Source of the DNA: an uncultured Collinsella sp.
GTDB taxonomy: Bacteria; Actinomycetota; Coriobacteriia; Coriobacteriales; Coriobacteriaceae
Assembly: GCA_958438955.1 (NCBI GenBank)
Contig: CAUBTS010000007.1
Coordinates: 1 to 40,602 of the forward strand
Reading direction: 5' to 3'
DNA: 40,602 nt
Position 1 is the stretch's first letter. Every line of letters begins with the position of its first letter. Both the position numbers and the translations under genes were made by a program. Shown piece after piece: positions 7,722-15,499 of the stretch. The notes below the pieces were generated by a model. It did not search any database. It was not told the origin of the DNA and worked only from the letters and a program-made list of their open reading frames with translations.

Positions 7722-7754
7722 GGCGGCCATCCCATGCGGGTGGCCGCCTTTTTT
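7722..7754 (+). terminator. Rho-independent terminator between hpf and the DegV gene
   Basis: GGCGGCCA 7722-7729 pairs with TGGCCGCC 7741-7748, extended inside by CCC/GGG around ATGC, and is followed by TTTTTT. The DegV ribosome site begins only a few bases later. Confidence 0.88.
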
Positions 7755-7772
7755 ACGTAAGGAGTCGCTTTG

Positions 7773-8726
7773 ATGGACAAAGCTGCATCTACCGGCCATT
7801 CTGACCGCTGCCGCATCGTCGTCGATACCTGCTGCGACTTTAGCCCCGAGGTCGCTGCGAACCTCGATGTCGATATCTTGGGCTTCCCCTTTATCATCGA
7901 TGGCGAGGAGCGTACGGACGACATCTGGTCGAGCATCACGCCCAAGGAGTTCTACGACCGTATGCGCGCCGGTGCCCGCGTGTCCACCTCGGCTGTGTCG
8001 CTCGGTCGCTATATTGAGTTCTTTACCGAGTGCGCTAAAGAGGGTACGCCCACGGTCTACCTGTGCTTTACCTCGGCGCTGTCGTCGAGCTACAACTCCG
8101 CGTGCCAGGCGGCAGATGCCGTGCGCGCCGAGTATCCCAACTTTGAGCTCTACGTGGTCGACAACGCTCTGCCCTGCGCGACCGGCGCGCTCTTGGCGCT
8201 CGAGGCCGTGCGCCAGCGTTCGGCGGGACTGACCGCCAAGCAGCTGGTCGATTGGGCAAACGAGGCAAAGACCTACGTCCACGGCTACTTTACGCTCGAG
8301 AGCTTCGACGCACTGGCTGCCGGCGGCCGCATTCCGCCCGCGGCGGCGCAGCTTACGGCAAAGCTCGATGTCAAGCCCGAGCTCTCCTACGACCTTGCCG
8401 GCTCGCTGTCGCTAATCGGTGTCAACCGAGGCCGCAAGAAGGCACTCAAGTCCATCCTCAAGTCGTTCCGCGAGAACTACGTGCCCGATCGCACCATGCC
8501 CATCGCCATTATGACTGCCGATGCCGAAAAGGACGGTGACTGGCTCGAAGCTGCCATCCGCAAGGAGGAGGGTTGCGCCGACGTCACGATCATTCGCAGC
8601 TCCGTGGGTCCCACCATCGGCTCGCACGTGGGCCCCGGCATGGTGGCCTGCGCGTTTTGGGGTAAGAACCGCGCCGACAAGGCGTCGCTTTCCGACCGCA
8701 TCGCCCGCCGCGTGCGCGGTCAGTAG
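7773..8726 (+). CDS. DegV family fatty-acid-binding protein
   Basis: 317 residues from ATG 7773, with AAGGAG at 7759-7764. DegV/FakB proteins bind a single fatty acid in a deep pocket and, in Firmicutes, present it to the kinase FakA for phosphorylation and use in phospholipid synthesis. Family signs are the start RIVVDTCCDFSPEV, the segment VSTSAVSLGRYIEFF (the T-S-x-x-S/P region contacting the carboxylate), the CFTSALSSSYNSA motif and the C-terminal RSSVGPTIGSHVGPG, which is the conserved 'G..ig.H.GPG' loop. Which fatty acid it binds cannot be seen. No fakA-like gene is in the window. Confidence 0.85.
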   Translation: MDKAASTGHSDRCRIVVDTCCDFSPEVAANLDVDILGFPFIIDGEERTDDIWSSITPKEFYDRMRAGARVSTSAVSLGRYIEFFTECAKEGTPTVYLCFTSALSSSYNSACQAADAVRAEYPNFELYVVDNALPCATGALLALEAVRQRSAGLTAKQLVDWANEAKTYVHGYFTLESFDALAAGGRIPPAAAQLTAKLDVKPELSYDLAGSLSLIGVNRGRKKALKSILKSFRENYVPDRTMPIAIMTADAEKDGDWLEAAIRKEEGCADVTIIRSSVGPTIGSHVGPGMVACAFWGKNRADKASLSDRIARRVRGQ

Positions 8727-8824
8727 GCAAGTAACGCGGCCGTAATCGATCCCAGCTCACTGCCCAAACGCTGGCATCGAGTATTCAACCTGGTAACAAC
8801 ACCCAACCCAAAAGGAAAGGTTTC

Positions 8825-9904
8825 ATGGCAAACAAGCTCTCCGTCGCATTTATCGGCACCGGAATCATGGGTGCCCCCATCGCCGGTCACATCCTGGATG
8901 CCGGCTATCCCGTCACGGTCAACAATCGCACCAAGTCCAAGGCTGCCGCGCTTATCGAGCGCGGTGCCGCCTGGGCCGATACGCCGGCCGATGCCGTGGC
9001 TAACGCCGATGTCGTCTTTACCATGGTGGGTTATCCCTCCGAGGTCGAGGAGCTCTACCTGGCGGGCGACGGTCTGCTCGCGTGCACTAAGCCCGGTGCG
9101 GTCCTGATCGACCTTACCACGAGCTCGCCCGAGCTGGCGCGCGACATTGCCGAGGCCGCCCAGGTTTCTGATCGCATGGCGTTTGACTGCCCCGTCACCG
9201 GCGGCGAGTCGGGAGCTATCGCCGGCACGCTTACTGCTATCGTGGGCGCCACCGAGAACGACATCGCGCCGGTCCGCGACATCCTTGCCACCTTCGCGGC
9301 CAACATCTGCTGCTTCGATGGCGCCGGTAAGGGCCAGGCTGCCAAGCTCGCCAACCAGGTGTCGCTGGGCGCCTGCATGGTCGGCATGGCAGACGCCATG
9401 GCGTTTGCCGAGCTGAGCGGCCTCGATCTGGAGAAGACCCGTCAGATGATCCTGGGCGGCACCGGTAAGTCCGGCGCCATGGAGAGCCTGGCGCCCAAGG
9501 CGCTCGACGGCGACTACAAGCCCGGCTTTATGGTCGAGCACTTCATCAAGGACCTGCGCCTGGCGCTCGCCTACGCCGATGACCGCGAGCTCGCGCTGCC
9601 CGGCGCCGACGTCGCCTTTACGCTCTACGACATGCTCGACGCCATCGGTGGCGCCAAGCTGGGCACCCAGGCCATCACGGTCCTCTATAAGGAGGAGGCC
9701 GACGCCATCGCCGCCGGTCTGGACTGGTCGCAGTATCGTCCCGAAGAGCACGGTGCTCACGAGGACGGCTGCGGTTGCGGCGAGCACGGCGACGACCATG
9801 AGTGCGGTTGCGGCCACCACCATGGCGAGGACCACGAGTGCTGCGGCGGCCACGGCCATGATGATGGCCACGAGTGCTGCTGCGGCCACCATCACGGGGA
9901 GTAG
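8825..9904 (+). CDS. 3-hydroxyisobutyrate dehydrogenase-family oxidoreductase with His/Cys-rich tail
   Basis: 359 residues. Residues 1-306 are a normal beta-hydroxyacid dehydrogenase: Rossmann GTGIMG at residues 10-15, the substrate loop DCPVTGGESGAIAGTLTAIVG, and the catalytic Lys in GQAAKLANQ. Such enzymes oxidise 3-hydroxyisobutyrate, tartronate semialdehyde or similar acids with NAD(P); the substrate cannot be read here. The last 53 residues (9743-9901) are very different and contain 14 His and 9 Cys in repeats such as HECGCGHHHG and HECCCGHHHG, resembling metal-storage tails of SlyD or HypB. AAGGAAAGG lies upstream of the ATG. The next gene starts 5 bases after the stop, with its ribosome site inside the His/Cys codons. 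Confidence 0.85.
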   Translation: MANKLSVAFIGTGIMGAPIAGHILDAGYPVTVNNRTKSKAAALIERGAAWADTPADAVANADVVFTMVGYPSEVEELYLAGDGLLACTKPGAVLIDLTTSSPELARDIAEAAQVSDRMAFDCPVTGGESGAIAGTLTAIVGATENDIAPVRDILATFAANICCFDGAGKGQAAKLANQVSLGACMVGMADAMAFAELSGLDLEKTRQMILGGTGKSGAMESLAPKALDGDYKPGFMVEHFIKDLRLALAYADDRELALPGADVAFTLYDMLDAIGGAKLGTQAITVLYKEEADAIAAGLDWSQYRPEEHGAHEDGCGCGEHGDDHECGCGHHHGEDHECCGGHGHDDGHECCCGHHHGE

Positions 9905-9909
9905 CGCCC

Positions 9910-10338
9910 ATGAGCTGGACGTTCGTGGTGCTTGCGCTGGTGCTCTTTCTCTTCGCGATCTACATTGGCTTTTTGTGCGGCCAGTGGGCGTGCGAAAAGC
10001 GCGTCATCACCAAGCGCGACTACTGGATTGCCAACTTTGCGGGAGCGGCGGCAGTCATCCTGCTGACCTGGGTGTTCTCGCTGTTCCCGCTGGTGCAGTT
10101 TGCGCCGATCGGCTGGCTCGGCGGCTTTATCGCCGGCCTTAAGATGAGCTTTGGCGAGTCCGTCGGTCCGTGGCGCAAACACGACGAGGTCTTTAACGTT
10201 AACAAGGCTCACCGCGCCGCCGCCGACGCGGGCGATGCCGAGGAGCGCCGCCGTGCGCGTCGCAATGGCGCGGCCGACCGACAGCTCATCTCGGTCACCG
10301 ATGACAGCAAGGGTGCTGACAAGCACGCTAAGAAATAG
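9910..10338 (+). CDS. Small uncharacterised membrane protein
   Basis: 142 residues from ATG 9910. GGGGAG at 9897-9902 overlaps the stop of the upstream dehydrogenase, so the two are probably coupled. Hydrophobic segments lie at residues about 3-23 and 43-62, with a shorter one near 65-80; a long charged cytoplasmic tail (about 90-142) is rich in Ala, Arg, Asp and Lys. I do not recognise the family. The tail may contact the HEAT-like protein encoded 15 bp downstream, but this is a guess from position only. Confidence 0.7.
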   Translation: MSWTFVVLALVLFLFAIYIGFLCGQWACEKRVITKRDYWIANFAGAAAVILLTWVFSLFPLVQFAPIGWLGGFIAGLKMSFGESVGPWRKHDEVFNVNKAHRAAADAGDAEERRRARRNGAADRQLISVTDDSKGADKHAKK

Positions 10339-10353
10339 TAAAAAGAGGTAACT

Positions 10354-11052
10354 ATGGCAGAAAACAAAGACGAACAGCTCACCGACGAGGAGCTGGCACA
10401 GCTCCAGCTGGCAGAGGAGAACGAGAACGCCGTCGACCGCCTGGTCCAGGAGCTCGGCTGCCCCACGCGCCGCATCCGTCAGTTTGCCGCCCGCGTGCTG
10501 CACCTGCTTGCCGAGCGCGATCCGCAGCGCGTCGTGCCCTGCGTGCCCGCGCTGATCGAGGCGCTCGACCGCCCCGAGGCTCAGACCCGCTGGGAGGCTC
10601 TCGATGCCCTGGCGGCGCTCGCCACCACCTGCCCCGAGCAGCTGGGCGATGCCTTTGAGGGCGCCGAGACCGCGCTGTTCGATGAGATTTCGTCCACGCT
10701 GCGCTATGCCGCCTTCCGCCTGCTGTGCGTGTGGGGCGCCACGAGCGTCGAGCGTTCGCGCGAGGCTTGGCCCATCCTGGACGAGGCCATCCAGTGCTAC
10801 CACGGCGACCTCGAGTATCGCGACATGCTCGGTTGCCTGTACGAGTTTGGCCGGGGCGAGATTGACGCCGAGGTCGCCGAGAAGCTCGCGCTGCGCCTTA
10901 AGTTCGATGCCGAGAACGGCAAGGGTAGCTATCTCAAGGCCCGTTCGAGCGAGATTTGCGAAATGCTTGTTAAACGTTTTGGCCTGGATCTCTCCAAAAA
11001 GAAGAAGCGTGCTAGCGTAAAAAAATCTGACGACGCCGAAGACGAGGAGTAA
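10354..11052 (+). CDS. HEAT-repeat-like protein, function unknown
   Basis: 232 residues, soluble, with an acidic N-terminus, a helical body and a Lys-rich C-terminus (SKKKKRASVKKSDDAEDEE). Segments such as RIRQFAARVLHLLAERDPQRVVPCVPALIEALDRPEAQTR and WEALDALAALATTCPEQL have the paired-helix, 'P.L...L.d....vR..A...L..la' character of HEAT or PBS-lyase repeats. These domains bind proteins or nucleic acids as scaffolds. AAAAAGAGG lies upstream of the ATG. The isocitrate dehydrogenase gene starts 6 bp after the stop, so they are probably cotranscribed. A functional link to that enzyme is not shown. Confidence 0.65.
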   Translation: MAENKDEQLTDEELAQLQLAEENENAVDRLVQELGCPTRRIRQFAARVLHLLAERDPQRVVPCVPALIEALDRPEAQTRWEALDALAALATTCPEQLGDAFEGAETALFDEISSTLRYAAFRLLCVWGATSVERSREAWPILDEAIQCYHGDLEYRDMLGCLYEFGRGEIDAEVAEKLALRLKFDAENGKGSYLKARSSEICEMLVKRFGLDLSKKKKRASVKKSDDAEDEE

Positions 11053-11058
11053 CAGATT

Positions 11059-12144
11059 ATGGCGCACGATGTAGTCCTGATTCCTGGTGACGGTATCGGT
11101 CCCGAGATTACGCAGGCTATGCGCCGCGTGGTCGAGGCCACTGGTGTCCAGATCAACTGGAACGTCCAGGAGGCCGGTGCCGGCGTCATGGACGAGTTTG
11201 GCACGCCGCTGCCCCAACATGTGCTCGATGCGGTCGCCGAGACCAAGGTTGCTATCAAGGGCCCCATCACCACGCCGGTCGGCACGGGTTTCCGCAGCGT
11301 TAACGTCGCCCTGCGCAAGCATTTTGACCTGTACGCCTGCGTGCGCCCCTGCCTGTCGCAGCCGGGCGACGGCTCGCGCTTCCGCGACGTCGACCTGGTT
11401 ATCGTGCGCGAGAACACCGAGGACCTCTATGCCGGCATCGAGTTCGATGAGGGCGCTGCCGAGGTCGAGGAGCTCTCGCAGCTCGTCGAGCGCTCGGGCC
11501 AGAAGACCTTCGCCGCGGATTCCGCCATCTCAATCAAGCCGATTTCCATCGCCAAGAGCCGCCGCATTGTGGAGTACGCTTTTGAGTACGCCCGCCGCTG
11601 CGGCCGCAAAAAGGTGACGGCCGTGCATAAGGCCAACATCATGAAGGCGACCGATGGCCTGTTCCTGCGCGTTGCGCGCGAGGTGGCCGCCAACTATCCC
11701 GATATCGAGTTCAACGACAAGATTGTCGACGCCACCTGCATGGGCCTGGTCCAGAACCCCAACGACTTCGATGTCCTGGTGCTGCCCAACCTGTACGGTG
11801 ACATTGTGAGCGACCTGTGCGCCGGTCTGGTAGGTGGACTGGGTATGGCTCCGGGTTCCAACATCGGTGCCGACTGCGCCATCTTCGAGGCGACGCACGG
11901 CTCCGCGCCCGATATCGCTGGCCAGGATATCGCTAACCCCACGGCCGAGATTCTGTCCGCGGCTATGATGCTCGATCACCTGGGCGAGAACGACGCGGCC
12001 AATCGCATTCGCGCCGCCGTATCTGCCACGCTCGACGAGGGCGAGCAAGTTACCGGTGACGTGCGTCGTGCCCAGACCGGTTCCGTCGAGGGCGCGGTGG
12101 GCACGCAGGCCTTTGCCGATGCCGTTATCGCGCACCTGGCCTAA
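11059..12144 (+). CDS. icd: Isocitrate dehydrogenase, NAD-type (isocitrate/isopropylmalate family)
   Basis: 361 residues. It catalyses oxidative decarboxylation of isocitrate to 2-oxoglutarate in the cytoplasm. Family motifs include IPGDGIGPEI at the N-terminus, the substrate helix SVNVALRKHFDLYACVRP, the RENTEDLYAGIE motif (isocitrate-type, unlike the RELTGG of isopropylmalate dehydrogenases), catalytic K in TAVHKANIMK, and NLYGDIVSDL with the metal-binding Asp residues. The cofactor loop HGSAPDIAGQDIANP has Asp-Ile where NADP enzymes have Lys-Tyr, which favours NAD. The length fits the short, homodimeric class. Homoisocitrate dehydrogenase is the main alternative. It is the last gene of the cluster starting at 8825; a hairpin follows. 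Confidence 0.8.
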   Translation: MAHDVVLIPGDGIGPEITQAMRRVVEATGVQINWNVQEAGAGVMDEFGTPLPQHVLDAVAETKVAIKGPITTPVGTGFRSVNVALRKHFDLYACVRPCLSQPGDGSRFRDVDLVIVRENTEDLYAGIEFDEGAAEVEELSQLVERSGQKTFAADSAISIKPISIAKSRRIVEYAFEYARRCGRKKVTAVHKANIMKATDGLFLRVAREVAANYPDIEFNDKIVDATCMGLVQNPNDFDVLVLPNLYGDIVSDLCAGLVGGLGMAPGSNIGADCAIFEATHGSAPDIAGQDIANPTAEILSAAMMLDHLGENDAANRIRAAVSATLDEGEQVTGDVRRAQTGSVEGAVGTQAFADAVIAHLA

Positions 12145-12203
12145 GGTATGCACGCTGCAAACGCCTAAATAGTACTTAAGTGTTTGCGTATAACCTAAGA
12201 ATC

Positions 12204-12232
12204 AATACGCCCGGCGCTCTGTCGGGCGTATT
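12204..12232 (+). terminator. Hairpin terminator after isocitrate dehydrogenase
   Basis: AATACGCCCG 12204-12213 pairs perfectly with CGGGCGTATT 12223-12232 around a 9-nt loop. The T-run is short (CTATT), so termination may be partial. A second, looser pairing (GCAAAC/GTTTGC, about 12158-12187) lies upstream. Confidence 0.65.
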
Positions 12233-12270
12233 CTATTGAGGACTATGTTTCCTAACAAGGAGTAACTGAT

Positions 12271-13356
12271 ATGGGTCTGATCCAAAAGAAGGACGAGAAG
12301 GACGAGATCGACGGCATCCAGATCATCGAGCGCGGCGAAGGCCCTGACGGTGATGAGGACGAGAAGATCGACCTGGTCGCCGGCACGTCTGCCGAACATA
12401 TTGCCGCCGGCACGACCGCCGAGGAGGAGAACGCTCGCCTGGAGGCAAAGATCGCCGCGGATGCAGCTGACGAGAACCTCATGCCCGAGGAACAGGACGA
12501 GGACGACGACTCCGACGTGGACGACCACGCTTGCAAGCACAAGAAGACGATGATTGCCGCCTTTGTGGTCGCCGTCGTGATTGCTGCCGTGGTCGGCTTC
12601 TTTATCGGCAACGGTGGTTTTGGCGGCAAGGGCGTCGGCTCGGCGACCCTTACCGAGGACCAGCTCGATTCGACCGTGGCAAGCTATAGTTACAACGGCA
12701 AGAAGAGCGACATCACCGCGCGTGAGGCCATCGAGAGCCAGTACAGCCTCGACACCGTCAAGGACGACGACGGCAACTACACCGCTCCGTCTGCCGACGT
12801 TATCCTGTCCTACGTGCGCAACCAGATTCTGCTGGACGCTGCCGAGGACGAGGGCATTACCGTCTCTTCCAAGGAAATGAAGCAGTACGCCGAGGATTCC
12901 ATCGGCACCTCCGACTACAAGACCATGGCCACGCAGTATGGCGTGTCCAAGGATCAGGCCAAGCAGATCGTCCGCCAGTCCGCGACGCTGCAGAAGCTCT
13001 ACAAGAAGAAGGTTGGCGATAGCTCCGCAAGCATGCCGACCGCCCCGACCGAGCCTGCTGACGGCAACGAGGAGACCGCGAGCAAGGACTACGCCGACTA
13101 CATCATCAACCTTGCCGGCGACGAGTGGGATAGCGAGAAGGGCACCTGGAAGGACGCCGATAGCACCTATGCCAAGGTCTTCGCTGACGATGCCTTTACG
13201 GCCGATAGCGCTACCTATAAGCAGGCCATGACCGCCTATTACACCGCCTACCAGCAGTATTCCTCGCAGGCCTCAGGCGCTAGCTCCAAGTGGACCGAGT
13301 ATGCTAACGGCCTCTATGCCAAGGCCAACATCAGCATCTACGGCCTGTTTGCGTAA
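12271..13356 (+). CDS. Membrane-anchored SurA-N-like protein
   Basis: 361 residues. Residues 1-90 are acidic and probably cytoplasmic. One transmembrane helix lies at about 93-113 (TMIAAFVVAVVIAAVVGFFIG). The rest is outside the cell: residues about 120-270 contain the pattern 'ITAREAIESQ....A.ViLSYVRNQILLDAAEDEGITVSSKEMKQYAED..GTSDYKTMATQYGVSKDQAKQIVR', which resembles the helical SurA/PrsA N-terminal chaperone domain. No PPIase domain is seen. The C-terminal end is Ser/Tyr/Gln-rich. A role in folding of exported proteins is inferred from fold only. AAGGAG precedes the ATG. It is flanked by terminators and so is likely a single-gene unit. Confidence 0.65.
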   Translation: MGLIQKKDEKDEIDGIQIIERGEGPDGDEDEKIDLVAGTSAEHIAAGTTAEEENARLEAKIAADAADENLMPEEQDEDDDSDVDDHACKHKKTMIAAFVVAVVIAAVVGFFIGNGGFGGKGVGSATLTEDQLDSTVASYSYNGKKSDITAREAIESQYSLDTVKDDDGNYTAPSADVILSYVRNQILLDAAEDEGITVSSKEMKQYAEDSIGTSDYKTMATQYGVSKDQAKQIVRQSATLQKLYKKKVGDSSASMPTAPTEPADGNEETASKDYADYIINLAGDEWDSEKGTWKDADSTYAKVFADDAFTADSATYKQAMTAYYTAYQQYSSQASGASSKWTEYANGLYAKANISIYGLFA

Positions 13357-13400
13357 AGATTTGTCTGAGCCACCGAGCGCGTAGCCGAAATATCTGAATA

Positions 13401-13433
13401 AGCCCGCTAGAACGGATGTTGTTCTAGCGGGCT
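13401..13433. terminator. Hairpin between convergent genes
   Basis: AGCCCGCTAGAAC 13401-13413 pairs perfectly with 13421-13433 (13 bp, 7-nt loop). It separates the + strand membrane protein from the - strand HTH gene and could serve both. T-runs are weak. Confidence 0.7.
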
Positions 13434-13466
13434 ATTTGCGTTTAGGCGCTGGTGGCTAAATTATGC

Positions 13467-13706
13467 CTATGAATCTTTAAGCCCAAAAAGACTATCGGCT
13501 TCATCGTCGGATATATATTCCAGTACATCGCCTGGTTGGCAGTCGAGTGCCCGGCATATCGCATCAAGAGTTGAAAAGCGCACGGCAGAAACCTTGCCCG
13601 TCTTGATGCGCGACATATTGACCTGGGAGATGCCCACACGTTCCGCAAGCTCTTTGGATGAGATCTTGCGTTCGGCGAGCATGCGGTCAAGCCGCAGAAT
13701 AATCAT
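13467..13706 (-). CDS. Small XRE-family (Cro/CI-like) HTH regulator
   Basis: 79 residues. Helix-turn-helix of the YozG/HTH_26 type: LDRMLAERKISSKELAERVG, then ISQVNMSRIKTGKVSAVRF, then TLDAICRALDCQPGDVLEY. Such single-domain regulators are commonly paired with DUF2975 membrane proteins, and the gene here starts 8 bp after one ends. AGGGGG precedes the ATG. Base composition is lower in GC than the flanking housekeeping genes. It probably controls its own two-gene operon, perhaps through the palindrome at 14377-14392. Confidence 0.82.
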   Translation of the reverse strand: MIILRLDRMLAERKISSKELAERVGISQVNMSRIKTGKVSAVRFSTLDAICRALDCQPGDVLEYISDDEADSLFGLKDS

Positions 13707-13714
13707 GGATCCCC

Positions 13715-14353
13715 CTAGAGCAACTCGTCATCTTGTTTTTGCAGGATATACCCGTAGCGGAAGATGCTAGCAATCAGGCAAATAATCAGGCCTGCAAAGA
13801 GCAGGGAGGGCTCGAATAACGGGCCGACGAACGCATCCGTAAAGCTGCCGCCAAATCCTGAGAGTATCATTCCCGTGATAACGGCACCAAGAAGCCTCAC
13901 GGCAACGCCGCCGATAAGGAATAAATGTCCTACTCGACGAAGTGTCTGGTTACATTCAAGGTCAAATGGCCTGCCTTCCTTTTCAATGTTGAAGAAAAGC
14001 CTGCGCACGCTTATCGCGATGGTAAGCGCGAGACATGTCATCAAAAGGCTCCCTATGGCAGTGTGACCATCGTGTGCGACGAGCATAAGTGGGGCCTGCG
14101 CATCGGTACCGACGATAGCAAGGCACGGCCCTTCGCCGGCTTGAAGTTCTACGGATTGGAGACACGAGCCTTGGGAGAGGCCAGGCAATATGAGTAGAAG
14201 GTCAATCGCAATGACTGCGAGGAGCCCCAGAGCGAGCGCGGTGGTAATGCAGATCGTGGCCCATTTGCAGATGCGAGCGAGCTTCCTCAGTTTGGCTACC
14301 GTCTGTTCGCGGCTGATGGTTTCATTCGATATAGATGCGTTTCGATGGACCAT
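13715..14353 (-). CDS. DUF2975-type integral membrane protein
   Basis: 212 residues from ATG at 14353-14351, preceded by GGAGGGG (14356-14362). A longer in-frame start at 14392 would begin inside an operator-like palindrome and is rejected. Four hydrophobic segments are visible, near residues 33-57, 97-115, 137-160 and 178-200. The segment FFNIEKEGRPFDLECNQTLRRVGHLFLIGG is typical of DUF2975, where a short cytoplasmic 'G.PF......LR..g' loop links helices 2 and 3. The family's function is unknown; the constant pairing with a small XRE regulator suggests membrane-linked control of transcription. Confidence 0.75.
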   Translation of the reverse strand: MVHRNASISNETISREQTVAKLRKLARICKWATICITTALALGLLAVIAIDLLLILPGLSQGSCLQSVELQAGEGPCLAIVGTDAQAPLMLVAHDGHTAIGSLLMTCLALTIAISVRRLFFNIEKEGRPFDLECNQTLRRVGHLFLIGGVAVRLLGAVITGMILSGFGGSFTDAFVGPLFEPSLLFAGLIICLIASIFRYGYILQKQDDELL

Positions 14354-14376
14354 AACCCCTCCAATCGGCGTTTTGG

Positions 14377-14392
14377 ATGATACTTGTATCAT
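14377..14392. promoter_or_regulatory. Perfect 16-bp palindrome, candidate operator of the HTH/DUF2975 pair
   Basis: ATGATAC 14377-14383 and GTATCAT 14386-14392 are a perfect palindrome with a 2-bp centre. It lies 23 bp upstream of the - strand gene, in AT-rich DNA that also holds the direct repeat TTATCGTT on the - strand. Likely autoregulation by the adjacent HTH protein (inference). Confidence 0.5.
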
Positions 14393-14602
14393 ATCAGAAT
14401 TAACGATAAACGATAAATAATTACGGATACTGAGTAAGTGATGATTGAAAACGATTGGCGTGAGCTATTAGCTCATTTTGGATGCCGGAGTTTGGCGCGC
14501 GGGGGATGAGGACAAATGCCAAAAATTCCTGTGATCGCGCAAGCGCTCCATCGGGTTCCCCTAATTCATATGGGAAAACAGCTGCAAACGATTACAAGTA
14601 AC

Positions 14603-14632
14603 CGGTGAACGGTCGAAAACTACCGTTCACCG
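14603..14632. promoter_or_regulatory. Perfect 11-bp inverted repeat in the PTS upstream region
   Basis: CGGTGAACGGT 14603-14613 and its exact inverse 14622-14632 are separated by 8 bp. Each arm is a copy of the CGGTRARCGGT motif that recurs at 14821, 34281 and 39312. The surrounding 14393-15055 gap holds no ORF. Confidence 0.55.
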
Positions 14633-14776
14633 ATAATCTCAAAACTGGTTCTAACTGGTATTAAGTCAAAAAGACCAATTCACATATCTTCACAATGACC
14701 TGCATTTTTTCTACACGCTATTTTTAGCCGCCCTGCGTTGTTAAGACACCGGGAAAGATCCGTTCTTTTGCCAAAG

Positions 14777-14793
14777 CGTTTCGAAACGGTTTC
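14777..14793. promoter_or_regulatory. Overlapping palindromes, LacI-type operator look
   Basis: CGTTTCGAAACG 14777-14788 is a perfect palindrome, and GAAACGGTTTC 14783-14793 is another sharing its right half. Such centred A/T-CG-A/T dyads are typical of LacI/GalR-family sites. Which protein binds is unknown. Confidence 0.4.
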
Positions 14794-14820
14794 AAAACCG
14801 CAGGTAGAAGTATTAACGAG

Positions 14821-14841
14821 CGGTAAACGGTCGATTTATCA
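14821..14841 (+). promoter_or_regulatory. Copy of the CGGTRARCGGT motif upstream of the PTS operon
   Basis: CGGTAAACGGTCGATTTATC matches the sequence at 34281-34301, next to the lacE-side promoter, at 19 of 21 positions. A shared regulator of both PTS loci is inferred. Confidence 0.5.
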
Positions 14842-14903
14842 CCGTGAGCGGTGCAAAAACGTTTTAGCGTATGAATCAACGAAAGCGATCTCTTCTGGGG
14901 TGA

Positions 14904-14940
14904 TATAGTGACAACAACACGTCACGTGGTTACTACCAGT
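14904..14940 (+). promoter_or_regulatory. Promoter -10 and DasR/NagR-like operator of the amino-sugar PTS operon
   Basis: The -10 box TATAGT is at 14904-14909; no clear -35 is seen. The site GTGGT-TACT-ACCAG at 14926-14939 falls just after the expected start point. It matches 13 of 14 bases of the site upstream of agaS (19219-19232). The arrangement (TGGT-4-ACCA) is that of dre sites bound by NagR/DasR-type GntR regulators. The likely ligand-binding repressor is encoded at 18448. Confidence 0.6.
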
Positions 14941-15002
14941 TTAGAAACCACTGGTCTTCAAAGAACGCTTTCTAAGAAGCTTTAAGGGCGAGCGCCCGCT
15001 GG

Positions 15003-15047
15003 CTTCCGAAAATCATCGGACTCAGATCGTACACACCTTCGGAAGGG
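15003..15047 (+). promoter_or_regulatory. Leader hairpin covering the Shine-Dalgarno of PTS IIA
   Basis: CTTCCGAA 15003-15010 pairs perfectly with TTCGGAAG 15038-15045. The 3' arm contains part of the ribosome site GGAAGGG (15041-15047) for the ATG at 15056. A small GGGCG/CGCCC hairpin lies just upstream. The structure could limit translation initiation. Confidence 0.45.
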
Positions 15048-15055
15048 AAATTTGA

Positions 15056-15499
15056 ATGGTTGGCTTTATTCTTACCGGTCATGGACAGTTCGCACCCGGC
15101 CTTGCAAGCGCTATCGCTATGGTTGCCGGCGACCAGCCTGCTTTTACCGTCGTTCCTTTTGAGGGCGACCAGGCCGCATCCTACGGTGAGGATCTCCGCG
15201 CCGCTATTACCGCCATGCGCGAGGAGTGCGATGGCGTGCTCGTCTTTACCGACCTGCTTGGCGGCACCCCGTTCAACCAGTCGATGATGATTGCCCAGGA
15301 TGTCGACAACGTCGAGGTTCTGACTGGCACCAACCTTCCCATGGTTATTGAGCTTCTGTTCCTCCGCGGCAATGCCACGCTCGCCGAGCTTGGCGAGCAG
15401 GCCGTGACCGTTGGCCAGACGGGCATCACCGCCCAGACGGTCGCATCCGTTGCCGGCTCCGAGGAAGAGGATATCTTCGGCGACGAGGACGGCATCTAA
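15056..15499 (+). CDS. PTS mannose-family EIIA
   Basis: 147 residues. EIIA takes phosphate from HPr on a histidine and passes it to EIIB. The N-terminus MVGFILTGHGQFAPGLASAI contains the phosphorylated His9 in the family's 'GHG.fA.Gl.sA' motif, and FTDLLGGTPFNQ is the conserved second motif. The acidic C-terminus (EEEDIFGDEDGI) is a modest extension. Closest in style to the AgaF/N-acetylgalactosamine branch, consistent with AgaS, NagA and LacC downstream. Its TAA overlaps the ATG of the next gene (TAATG, 15497-15501), so the operon is tightly coupled. The promoter and dre-like site at 14904-14940 should control it. Confidence 0.88.
   Translation: MVGFILTGHGQFAPGLASAIAMVAGDQPAFTVVPFEGDQAASYGEDLRAAITAMREECDGVLVFTDLLGGTPFNQSMMIAQDVDNVEVLTGTNLPMVIELLFLRGNATLAELGEQAVTVGQTGITAQTVASVAGSEEEDIFGDEDGI

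Noticed and set aside
14640..14660. Third dre-like operator
   Set aside because: ACTGGTTCTAACTGGT is a direct, not inverted, repeat and lacks the ACCA half-site.
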